A stretch of 64,000 bases of DNA. It comes from Sorangium cellulosum So0157-2 (GTDB taxonomy: Bacteria; Myxococcota_A; Polyangia; Polyangiales; Polyangiaceae). This document shows positions 48,359 to 56,289 of this stretch, one piece after another (within the stretch, counting starts at the first letter, position 1; each line of letters starts with the position of its first letter). Made by a program: the position numbers and the translations under genes. The stretch covers positions 6,772,001-6,836,000 of the forward strand of contig NC_021658.1 of assembly GCF_000418325.1 (NCBI RefSeq), in the 5' to 3' direction. The notes below the pieces were generated by a model. That model made no database searches and was not told where the DNA came from. It worked only from the letters and a program-made list of their open reading frames with translations.

Positions 48359-49204
48359 TCATCCACCGCGCTTCATCGTGGCATGGATGAGCCCGTGCGG
48401 CTCGTCGACGGGGACGAAGATCTCGTTGTCGTTGCCGAACCCGAAGGGCGAGAGATCGACGAGCAAGCAATGCTTGTTCGGCAGCGAGAGGCTCAGCTCG
48501 TCGACCGCCGGGCAGGCCGCGAGCACGGCCTCCCCGAGCGCGTGGATGGTGTGCTGCACCGAGAGGCTGTGTTGCTCGGCGAACGTCTCGAGCAGGGCGC
48601 GTCGGGCGCGCTCCCAGGTCGCCGTGGGGGCCTCGTCGCGGGCCGCGGCGCGCCATCGCGCCAGGATGAGCGTGGAGAGGATGCGGTCCTCCGTCTCCTT
48701 GAGCGTCGTGTACTTGTCGCGCGGGAAGCCCGAGAACGCCGAGCCGCCGGTCTTGAGGACGAGCAGATCCTCGATGCCGGACACGATCTCGACCCCGCCG
48801 GGCCCCGCCGTGATCTCCGCGGTCCGCCGCTCGGCCCCGGCGCGGAGGAACGCGTGCCGGTGCGGCGCGCCGCCCGCGTCGATGCGCGACCAGACGTTCT
48901 CCGCGATGGCGACCCGCGCCAGCCGGGTGTGGGCCTTTCCGAGGAAGTGCTCGGCGAGCAGGACGCCGAAGTCCTCGATCGGCTCGACCGGGTGGCCCTT
49001 GGCGAGGGCGTACACGGTGTTCTTCATCGTGTCCGTGGGCAGCACCTTGCTGTTGTCGCCCCGCGTGTAGGCCTCGTCGAAATCGCCCTCGAGCTGGATG
49101 TCGACGTCGATGTCGGTGAGCTCGTGCCGCCCGTCCGCGCGGCGGACCTTGACGAGCCGCACCCTCGATTTGCCGTAGCTGTTCCGCACCAAGGAGATCG
49201 ACAT
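48359..49204 (-). CDS. pucL: Urate oxidase (factor-independent urate hydroxylase)
   Basis: 281 aa. It has the T-fold uricase signature: N-terminal YGKSRVRLVKV with catalytic Lys12, VLPTDTMKNTVYALAK with Thr57, SAFSGFPRDKYTTLKETEDR for substrate stacking, and LPNKHCLLVDL with His245. These match the Lys-Thr-His triad of uricases. It converts urate to 5-hydroxyisourate with O2 and no cofactor. No HIU hydrolase or OHCU decarboxylase gene is adjacent, so downstream purine catabolism must lie elsewhere. No peroxisomal-type signal at the C-terminus, as expected in a bacterium. Confidence 0.95.
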   Translation of the reverse strand: MSISLVRNSYGKSRVRLVKVRRADGRHELTDIDVDIQLEGDFDEAYTRGDNSKVLPTDTMKNTVYALAKGHPVEPIEDFGVLLAEHFLGKAHTRLARVAIAENVWSRIDAGGAPHRHAFLRAGAERRTAEITAGPGGVEIVSGIEDLLVLKTGGSAFSGFPRDKYTTLKETEDRILSTLILARWRAAARDEAPTATWERARRALLETFAEQHSLSVQHTIHALGEAVLAACPAVDELSLSLPNKHCLLVDLSPFGFGNDNEIFVPVDEPHGLIHATMKRGG

Positions 49205-49412
49205 CGTTCTTCAGCTCCCGCGCCCGCGCAACGACGCTTCGTTGCGATGCGGGGAATACCGTACCTTGAAGCGGGACGCCCGCTCAAGCCCGGCGGGCAG
49301 CCGGCGCCGGCGGCGCCCGCGGTGAGGCGCGCGCCGCACGCCGGAACGCCCCGGGCGGGCTCGTGCGATACGGGACGTGCGCCGGCGAGCGCGCGTCGCA
49401 AGATGGGTCGAT

Positions 49413-51191
49413 ATGGCGATCGCAGAGCGCGACAGGGCGGCGGCTCGACTCCTCGCCTCCCGCGAAGCGTTGATGGCAGCCGCGCTCGGGCGCCTGCAGG
49501 GCGCGTCGGCCGCGCAGGTCGCCCCCGGCGCCCGCGAGGCCCTCGCGCGGTGCGGCCTGGACCTCGGCGCGCACATCGACGCGCTCGCGGCGGCGCTGCG
49601 CGCCGGGGTCGACGAGGAGCTCGGCGAGCACTGCGCCTTCGCGGCGGTGTTCCTCGAGGGGCTCGGCGTGCCCCGGAGCGCGCTCGCCGCCGCGCTGGAC
49701 GCGCTCGGCGAGAGCGTCGGCGAGCAGCTCGACCCGGCGCTCGCCGCGCCCGCGCAGGGCGTCCTCGCCGCCGGCCGGCGGCGCCTCGACGGCGCGCTTC
49801 TCGTCACGCCGGCCGCGCTGGCGGCCGTCCCCCCGGCCGGCCCCGCGCCCGGCGAGGCCGCCTCGGCGGCGGAGGCGCTCCGCATGTCGGCGGCGCGCGT
49901 CGCCGCGATGAGCGTGGCGCTCAGCTACGCGCGGCGGCCCGGGGACGCGCTCGCCCACGGCGAGCGGCGCGCCCGCTGCCTGGAGGACGCCCGGCGCCAC
50001 CTCGCGCAGCTCGCCGCGGCCGTCGAGCTGGAGTCGCCCGAGCTCTTCAGCGCGTACGCGGACTGGGCGCAGGCGCTGCTCGTCGGCTTCGGCCTCGACC
50101 CCGCCGAGCTCGTCGCCCACCTCGGCGCGCTCGGCGACGTCCTCGCGATCGCGCTGCCGGAGCACCTCGCCGAGGCGCCGCGGAGGTACCTGTCGGCGGC
50201 GGTCTTTCGGCTCACCTCGGCGCGCGTCGAGCCTCCGAGCTTCGTCCGGCCGGAGGCCCCGCTCGGCGTGCTCGCGTGCGGCTACCTCGACGCGCTCCTC
50301 CAGCGGGACCGGCGGCGGGCCATGAGGCTCATCCGGGAGGCGGTCGAGCTGGGCACGCCGATCGGGGACATCTATGCTCACGTCCTGCAGCCGTGCCAGT
50401 ACGAGGTGGGCCGGCTGTGGCAGCTCCATCAGGTCAGCATCGCCGAGGAGCACTACTGCACGGCGGTCACCCAGATGGTCATCAGTCAGCTGTACCCGCT
50501 CGTCCCGAGCTCCGATCGCGCCGGCCTGCGGCTCGTGGCCACCGCGGTCGACGGCAACCTCCACGAGATCGGCGCGCGCTTCGTCGCCGATTTCTTCGAG
50601 ATGGCGGGGTGGGACACCTTCTATCTCGGGGCCAGCACGCCGGCCCAGGACGTGATTGATGCGGTCGTCCGCTGCAAGGCCGACGTCCTCGCGGTCTCGG
50701 CCGCGCTCGGCGAGCACCTCGCGGGCGTCGGCGATCTCATCGCCGCCGCGCGCCGCGACGAGCGGTGCAACGGGGTCGTCGTCCTGGCCGGCGGCCGGCC
50801 GTTCTGCGCCGTCTCCGACCTCTGGAGGCAGGTCGGCGCCGACGGCTCGGCGCCGACGTGGCGGAAGTCGAGGCTCGAGAGCGCGACGAAGAGGCCGGGC
50901 TGGACGCGCGGCCGCGCCAGGAGCTCCTCCATCCATAGCGGCGGCCGGGCGCCGTCACCGCCGAGGGGGCCGTCGGCGCGGCGGAGCAGCTCCTCGCCGC
51001 GCGCGCCGCATGACCCTGCCCGGCGCGCCCCGGCGCCGATCCCGCCAGCGCGGGCGAGCGGCTGCGGCGCCAGCGCGGTACGGTTTCGTCTAGCGAGCTT
51101 CGCGCCGGCCTGCCAAGAACAGGTCGCCCCCACCGGAATAAGAGGCCCGGAGTCCGATGGCACCGCGCGAGCCGCGAAGCACAGGAGATAA
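49413..51191 (+). CDS. Cobalamin-binding sensory protein with Wx9EH photoreceptor motif; 3' end disrupted
   Basis: Uninterrupted frame of 592 codons. Residues 1-290 are helical (two related halves, GYLDALLQRDRRRAMRLI begins the third). The B12 cap bundle holds Trp336-x9-Glu346-His347 (WQLHQVSIAEEH), the Wx9EH signature of CarH-type adenosylcobalamin photoreceptors. The B12-binding Rossmann domain has NLHEIG (Asn382-x-His384-x-x-Gly387, lower-axial His), FYLGASTP, VSAALGEHL and VVLAGGRPF. After VGADGSAP the frame becomes Arg/Ser-rich; the expected ending AVTAEGAVGAAEQLLA reappears in another frame at 50951-51013. So the true product probably ended there before an insertion of about 95 bp. No MerR domain; downstream kinases are probable partners. 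Start ATG 49413 is a choice among several. Confidence 0.78.
   Translation: MAIAERDRAAARLLASREALMAAALGRLQGASAAQVAPGAREALARCGLDLGAHIDALAAALRAGVDEELGEHCAFAAVFLEGLGVPRSALAAALDALGESVGEQLDPALAAPAQGVLAAGRRRLDGALLVTPAALAAVPPAGPAPGEAASAAEALRMSAARVAAMSVALSYARRPGDALAHGERRARCLEDARRHLAQLAAAVELESPELFSAYADWAQALLVGFGLDPAELVAHLGALGDVLAIALPEHLAEAPRRYLSAAVFRLTSARVEPPSFVRPEAPLGVLACGYLDALLQRDRRRAMRLIREAVELGTPIGDIYAHVLQPCQYEVGRLWQLHQVSIAEEHYCTAVTQMVISQLYPLVPSSDRAGLRLVATAVDGNLHEIGARFVADFFEMAGWDTFYLGASTPAQDVIDAVVRCKADVLAVSAALGEHLAGVGDLIAAARRDERCNGVVVLAGGRPFCAVSDLWRQVGADGSAPTWRKSRLESATKRPGWTRGRARSSSIHSGGRAPSPPRGPSARRSSSSPRAPHDPARRAPAPIPPARASGCGASAVRFRLASFAPACQEQVAPTGIRGPESDGTARAAKHRR
50855..50950. other. Frame-disrupting insertion in the cobalamin-binding gene
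   Basis: About 95 bp lying between codons for GADGSAP and for AVTAEG, which would be contiguous in a normal B12 domain. It is bounded by GGCGCCG at 50849-50855 and 50948-50954. Just before it TCGGCGCCGACG occurs twice, 14 bp apart (50833 and 50847). Its minus strand has the most gene-like codon use. Origin unknown: small mobile or repeat element, inversion remnant, or assembly error. Confidence 0.6.
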
Positions 51192-52482
51192 CGAAGAAAA
51201 GGTGGGATTGGCCCTGCCGGCGACAGGGCAGCTCGACGGCAGGATCGCAGAGCTCGCCGGCTCGTTCCTCATGGACGCCACCGCGCTCGCGGTGGGCGTG
51301 TTCGCGCCGGACGGGGCGCCCCGGCTCGCGAACCGTGGCATGCGCCGGCTGCTCGGGCGCGCGGATGAGCCGGCCCGCCTCGTCAGCCCGAGCTTTCCGC
51401 AGCTCGCGGAGGCGGCGCGCGGCGGCGACGCGCCGGTCCACCGCGGTATCCTGCACTTCGGGGATCTCCGCTCGATCGCGCACAGCGTCCGCGGCGAGGT
51501 GTGGCGGCTCGACGATGCGCTGGTGATCCTCGCCGAGTTCGACGTCGTCGAGCTCGAGCGCGTGGTCGCCGAGGTGTCCGCGCTCAACTCGAGGATCACG
51601 AGCCTCCAGCGGCGGCTCGTGTCCGAGCAGAAGGCGCTCGAGAGGTCGCTCGGGCAGCTGCGCGCCACGCAATCGATGCTCGTCCACTCGGAGAAGATGA
51701 ACGCCCTCGGCAAGCTCGCCGCCGGCGTGGCCCACGAGATCAACAACCCCCTCGCCTTCGTCCGCAGCAACGTGCACACCCTGGGAGCGTCGCTCGGGCG
51801 GCTGTTCGCCGCCTACGAGGCGCTCGAGGCGGCCGCGCTCCGCGGGCGCCCGGACGACGTGGCGGGCGTCGCCGCGGCGCTCCGCGAGGACGACGACCTC
51901 GAGTTTCTGCGCGAGGACGCGGGCGATCTCGTGAAAGGCACCCTCGGCGGCCTCGCGCGCGTGCAGAAGATCGTCGAGGATCTCAGGACCTTCGCGCGGC
52001 TCGACCAGGCGGAGGTGGAGCGCTCCGACCTGCGGGAGAGCCTGGAGAGCACCCTCGCGATCGCGGGCCCAGCGCTGCGGAGCGGCGGCGTCCAGGTGAC
52101 GGTGGCGTGGGACGACCTGCCGAAGGTGCGGTGCAAGCCGGCGGAGCTCAGCCAGGTGTTCCTGAACCTGCTCATCAACGCGGCCCAGGCGGTCGAGTGC
52201 CGCGGCCCGGGGAACGGCCGCATCGCGATCCGCGCGCGGGACGAGGGGCGGCAGATCGCCCTCGAGTTCGAGGACAACGGCGCCGGGATGACCGATGACG
52301 TCCTCGGCAGGGTCTTCGATCCGTTCTTCACGACCAAGCCCGTCGGGCAGGGCACGGGGCTCGGCCTCACGATCTCGCACAAGATCGTCGTGGATCAGCA
52401 CGGGGGCACGCTCGCGGTCCGCTCGACCCCGGGGGCCGGAAGCACCTTCACGATCACGCTGCCGAAGGAGCCCGATCGATGA
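51157..52482 (+). CDS. Sensor histidine kinase, soluble
   Basis: 441 aa, no TM helix. Residues 25-130 are a small PAS-like sensory part (ALAVGVFAPDGAPRLANRGM), then a coiled-coil helix. HisKA has GKLAAGVAHEINNPLAFV with His193. The HATPase_c domain has NLLINAAQAVE (N box), EDNGAGMTDDV (G1), DPFFTTKPVGQGTGLGLTIS (F and G2), so it is probably active. The start at ATG 51157 has GGAG 5 nt upstream and lies inside the nominal end of the B12 gene. The next gene overlaps its stop by 4 bp (ATGA), a translational coupling. It is the likely transducer of the B12 sensor. Confidence 0.92.
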   Translation: MAPREPRSTGDNEEKVGLALPATGQLDGRIAELAGSFLMDATALAVGVFAPDGAPRLANRGMRRLLGRADEPARLVSPSFPQLAEAARGGDAPVHRGILHFGDLRSIAHSVRGEVWRLDDALVILAEFDVVELERVVAEVSALNSRITSLQRRLVSEQKALERSLGQLRATQSMLVHSEKMNALGKLAAGVAHEINNPLAFVRSNVHTLGASLGRLFAAYEALEAAALRGRPDDVAGVAAALREDDDLEFLREDAGDLVKGTLGGLARVQKIVEDLRTFARLDQAEVERSDLRESLESTLAIAGPALRSGGVQVTVAWDDLPKVRCKPAELSQVFLNLLINAAQAVECRGPGNGRIAIRARDEGRQIALEFEDNGAGMTDDVLGRVFDPFFTTKPVGQGTGLGLTISHKIVVDQHGGTLAVRSTPGAGSTFTITLPKEPDR

Positions 52483-53648
52483 CGAGCGCGCCCGGCGAGC
52501 GCCGCGCCCTGCTCATCGTCGACGACGAGCGCGAGACCCTGAAGGCGCTCCGCCGCGAGCTCCGGCGCGACTACGAGGTCCTCACCGCGGAGAGCGCCGA
52601 GGAGGGCCACGCGCTCCTGCGCGCGCGGGCCATCCCCGTCGTCCTCAGCGATCAGCGGATGCCGGGCATGACCGGCACGGAGTTCTACGCGGCGGTCAAG
52701 GCCGAGTTTCCGGAGACCGTCCGTCTCCTCATGACGGCCTATGCGGACACGAGCGCGGCGATCCAGGCCATCAACGACGGCGGCGTGTACCGGTTCATCG
52801 CCAAGCCGTGGGATCCGCCGGCGCTCGCCGCCGTCGTGCGGGACGCGTTCGCCCAGCACGATCGGCTCTGCGACCGCAATCGGCGCCTCGATCGCCTCGA
52901 GGCGAGCGCCGAGACGCTCCGCCGGGAGAACGAGCGGCTCGCCGAGCAGAGCCAGCGGAGCCATGAGCTCGTGGGCATCGCCGCGCACGATCTGCGCAAT
53001 CCGATCGCGGCGATCCAGTGGTTCTCGGCGATGCAGCTCGGGGGCGCCTCCGCCGGGCGCGAGGACGCGCGCCGCCACCTCTTGAAGATCCAGGCCAACG
53101 CCGAGTTCGCGCTGCAGCTGCTCGAGGATCTGCTCGACATCACGACGCTCGAGCACGGAAACCTCGCGCTTCGCCTCCAGGACGCCGACCTGCGAGGCCT
53201 GATCGCGGCGGCGATATCGCTGAACGAGCACGGCGCCCGCCGCAAGCAGATCGGCCTGGTCGTCGATACGCCCGCCGATCTCCCGCCCGTCCGCTGCGAC
53301 GTCGAGCGGATCGAGCAGGTCTTGAGCAACCTGCTCAGCAACGCCTTCAAGTTCTCTCATCCGGGCACGACGGTGACGGTGCGCGCGCGGCGGCTCGGCC
53401 AGGCGGTCGAGGTGGTGATCGAGGATCAGGGCCTCGGCATCCGCCCGGAGGAGATCAGCGGGCTGTTCTGCAAGTTCCGGAGGACGAGCACCCGGACGAC
53501 GGGCGGCGAGAAGAGCACGGGGCTCGGCCTCTCGATCTGCAAGAACCTCGTCGAGCGCCACGGCGGTACGATCCGCGTGGAGAGCGAGCTCGGCCGGGGA
53601 ACGCGGGTGTTCTTCACGCTGCCGCTGGCCGTCGAGAGGAGCAGCTGA
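52479..53648 (+). CDS. Receiver-histidine kinase hybrid (N-terminal receiver)
   Basis: 389 aa. N-terminal receiver (about 8-125): DD at 15-16, phospho-acceptor Asp58 in LSDQRMPGMTG, and KPWD (109-112), as in RpfG/HyfR-like receivers. A coiled coil joins it to HisKA with AAHDLRNPIAAI (His170) and a HATPase with NLLSNAFKFS, EDQGLGIRPEEI and TGLGLSICKNL. Orthodox response regulator-kinase order suggests phosphotransfer from the upstream kinase to Asp58, which then tunes this second kinase. The start codon overlaps the upstream stop (ATGA). No output DNA-binding regulator is adjacent, so the final target is elsewhere. Confidence 0.92.
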   Translation: MTSAPGERRALLIVDDERETLKALRRELRRDYEVLTAESAEEGHALLRARAIPVVLSDQRMPGMTGTEFYAAVKAEFPETVRLLMTAYADTSAAIQAINDGGVYRFIAKPWDPPALAAVVRDAFAQHDRLCDRNRRLDRLEASAETLRRENERLAEQSQRSHELVGIAAHDLRNPIAAIQWFSAMQLGGASAGREDARRHLLKIQANAEFALQLLEDLLDITTLEHGNLALRLQDADLRGLIAAAISLNEHGARRKQIGLVVDTPADLPPVRCDVERIEQVLSNLLSNAFKFSHPGTTVTVRARRLGQAVEVVIEDQGLGIRPEEISGLFCKFRRTSTRTTGGEKSTGLGLSICKNLVERHGGTIRVESELGRGTRVFFTLPLAVERSS

Positions 53649-53719
53649 ATCGACGCAGCTTTCTTCGAGCGCGATTCGCGGTCGCCTAGCATGTGCGCTC
53701 CTGCTCCAGGAGCGAAGAC

Positions 53720-55168
53720 ATGCGGCGCACTCCCCTCTGGTTACCGATCGTGACCTCGGCGACTCTCGCGACGGCGGCGGCCTGCGGCGACGACGACGGC
53801 GCAGGCAGCGGCGGTGATGGCGGCGCTGGCGCGACCAGCAGCTCGAGCACCGCGGGCGGCGACGGCGGCTCGGGCGGCGACGGCGGCGGCACGGGCGGCT
53901 CCGGCGGCGGCACGGGCGGCTCCGGCGGCAGCCCCGCTGCCGAGGACTGGACGCGCGACATCCTCTCGACGGCCCTCGAGCTCGACCTCGCCAGCCTGGC
54001 GGGCAGGGCGACCATCGTGCTCGCCGCGTCGGACAGCACGTCCGCGTCGTTCGAGATCGGCGACCTCGACATCGCGTCGGTCGCGGATGCATCGGGCGAC
54101 CTCGACTACGCGGTGGGCGCCGGCGCGCTCCACGTCAGCGTGCCGCCGACCGGGAGCGACGCCACGGTCATCATCGATTATGCATTCAAGCCCCACGACG
54201 GCTTCGACGGGTGGATGCCGGAAGCGGGGGTGTCGTTCCTCTGGCCCTATTTCTGCGGCAACCTCTTCCCGTGCAAATCCGATCCTGCGGACGGCGTGCG
54301 GTTCACGATGCGCGTGACCGGGGTGCCGGAGGGCATGACCGCGATCTATCCGGAGACCATTCCCACCGACGCGCCCTCGTACATGCCCGCGCTCGCCGTC
54401 GCCGAGTTCACCGAGCTGGATCTCGGCGTCACGACCGCAGGCACCCGGGTCAGCGTGTGGCACCTGCCCGACCAGCAGGTCGACGCCGCGACCGGCACCG
54501 CGCACCTCGTCGACGTCGTCGACTTCCTGGAGACCACCTACGGCCCCTACCCCTTCGGCGACAGCGTGGGGACCGTCTCGGCCGACTGGGGCGGCGGAGA
54601 CTACGGCGGCATGGAACATCACCCCTTCTGGCACCTGTCGAGCGGCTCTCTCGACCGCGAAGAGGTCAACGCGCACGAGGCCGCCCACGGCTGGTTCGGC
54701 AACGGCGTGCGCATCGCCTGCTGGGAGGACTTCGTCCTCTCCGAAGGCACCGCCTCGTACCTGGCGGCCCGCGCGCTCGAGGAGCTCGGCGTGGAGGTCT
54801 GGCCGTCGTACGCGTGCGATCTCAAGGGCGTCTGCGACCCCGCCGACAACAAGAACACCATCGCGCTGCCGGACACCTGCAACGAGATCGACATCATGAC
54901 CGACCCGCTCTGGTCGACCGTGCCCTACATGAAGGGCGCGTTCTTCTTCCGCGAGGTGGCCGACGCGATCGGCGTCGGCGCGCTTGACCAGGCCCTCGGC
55001 GATTTCTATAGGGCGAACGTGGGGACCGCCGCGCGGACGCAGGACCTCATCGACGTCATCAAGGCAGCGACGGACGGCGCCGGCGCCGCCGCGGTCGACG
55101 CGCTCGCCGCCGCCTGGCTCCGCACGCTGGAGTGCCCGATCGACGTCTCGACCCTCTGCCCCACCTAG
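53720..55168 (+). CDS. M1-like (gluzincin) metalloprotease lipoprotein
   Basis: 482 aa. The signal peptide ends ATAAAC (lipoprotein), followed by a 55-residue Gly/Ser/Asp-rich linker. The zinc site is HEAAH (His319, Glu320, His323) with Glu342 exactly 18 residues on (ACWEDFVLSEGTASY), the HExxH-x18-E signature of clan MA(E)/M1. The usual GAMEN substrate loop is GGMEHH. It is much shorter than typical M1 aminopeptidases (about 850 aa). Located outside the inner membrane. AGGAG 8 nt before ATG 53720. The next gene starts 9 bp after the stop. Confidence 0.87.
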   Translation: MRRTPLWLPIVTSATLATAAACGDDDGAGSGGDGGAGATSSSSTAGGDGGSGGDGGGTGGSGGGTGGSGGSPAAEDWTRDILSTALELDLASLAGRATIVLAASDSTSASFEIGDLDIASVADASGDLDYAVGAGALHVSVPPTGSDATVIIDYAFKPHDGFDGWMPEAGVSFLWPYFCGNLFPCKSDPADGVRFTMRVTGVPEGMTAIYPETIPTDAPSYMPALAVAEFTELDLGVTTAGTRVSVWHLPDQQVDAATGTAHLVDVVDFLETTYGPYPFGDSVGTVSADWGGGDYGGMEHHPFWHLSSGSLDREEVNAHEAAHGWFGNGVRIACWEDFVLSEGTASYLAARALEELGVEVWPSYACDLKGVCDPADNKNTIALPDTCNEIDIMTDPLWSTVPYMKGAFFFREVADAIGVGALDQALGDFYRANVGTAARTQDLIDVIKAATDGAGAAAVDALAAAWLRTLECPIDVSTLCPT

Positions 55169-55177
55169 AGCCCTGCC

Positions 55178-56263
55178 ATGTGGACCGATACCCGCCTCAC
55201 CCGACAGCTCGGACTCCGTCTCCCGATCATCCAGGGCCCCTTCGGGGGCGGCCTGTCCACCACCGCCCTCGCGGCCGCCGTCTCCAACGCCGGCGGGCTC
55301 GGCTCCTTCGGGGCGCACGCCCTGACGCCATCGCAGATCGGCGACCTCATCCCCGAGCTCCGGCGGCTCACGCCGCACCCGTTCGCGGTCAACCTCTGGG
55401 TGCCCCAGCCCGGCGAGCCCACCACCATCGACGCGGCGGAGCTCGAGCGGCACGTGGCGCGCCTGCGCCCCATGCTGCGGCAGCTCGACCTGCCCGACCC
55501 CGAGGTGCCCAGCGCGTTCGCCCCGCGCTTCGAGGAGCAGGTCGAGGCCGCGCTCGAGGCGAGGCCGCAAGCCCTGAGCTTCGTCATGGGGGTCCCGCCC
55601 GCCCCGGTCATCGAGGGCGCGAAGGCGCGGGGGATCGCCGTCATCGGCACCGCCACCACCGTCGACGAGGCGGTCGCGCTCGACCAGGCCGGGGTCGACA
55701 TCATCGTCGCCTCGGGCAGCGACGCGGGCGGACATCGGGGCGCGTTCCTGCGGCCCGTGCGGGAGTCGCTGGTCGGCACGCTGTCGCTCGTCCCGCAGGT
55801 GGTGGACGCGGTGCAGGCCCCGGTGGTCGCCGCGGGCGGCATCGCCGACGGCCGCGGCGTCGCGGCGGCGCTCGCGCTCGGCGCCAGCGGGGTGCAGATC
55901 GGGACGGCGTTCCTCGCCTGCGAGGAGTCGGGGGCGAGCGCCGGCCACCGCGGCGCGCTGGCCTCGCCGCGCGCGCGCACGACCGTGCTCACCCGCGTGT
56001 TCTCCGGCCGCACCGCGCGGGGCATCCCCAACGCGTTCGTCGAGGCCCTGACGCCGCACGAGCACGAGATCCCGGAGTATCCGGTCCAGAACTGGCTCAC
56101 GCAGCCGATCCGCCGGGCCGCCGCGGCGGCGGGGCGCGAGGATACCCTGTCGCTCTGGGCCGGGCAGAGCGCCGCCCTCGCCAGGCCGCGGCCGGCGGCC
56201 GAGCTCGTGGCGGCGCTCGTCGAGCAGGCCGAGCAGGTGATCCGCGGGCTGATGCAGCCCTGA
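55178..56263 (+). CDS. NAD(P)H-dependent flavin oxidoreductase / nitronate monooxygenase-like
   Basis: 361 aa TIM barrel. The N-terminal LRLPIIQGPFGGGLSTTALA and SNAGGLGSFGAHA match the NMO/2-nitropropane dioxygenase family. FMN-binding and catalytic region is VASGSDAGGHRGAF with the family His. PVVAAGGIADGRGVAAALAL and GASGVQIGTAFLACEES follow. Class I members oxidise alkyl nitronates such as propionate 3-nitronate. Cytosolic. It begins 9 bp after the metalloprotease stop, probably the same transcript though no functional link is obvious. Confidence 0.9.
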   Translation: MWTDTRLTRQLGLRLPIIQGPFGGGLSTTALAAAVSNAGGLGSFGAHALTPSQIGDLIPELRRLTPHPFAVNLWVPQPGEPTTIDAAELERHVARLRPMLRQLDLPDPEVPSAFAPRFEEQVEAALEARPQALSFVMGVPPAPVIEGAKARGIAVIGTATTVDEAVALDQAGVDIIVASGSDAGGHRGAFLRPVRESLVGTLSLVPQVVDAVQAPVVAAGGIADGRGVAAALALGASGVQIGTAFLACEESGASAGHRGALASPRARTTVLTRVFSGRTARGIPNAFVEALTPHEHEIPEYPVQNWLTQPIRRAAAAAGREDTLSLWAGQSAALARPRPAAELVAALVEQAEQVIRGLMQP

Positions 56264-56289
56264 GGGGTCTCGCCCGCGCCGCCCTGCCC

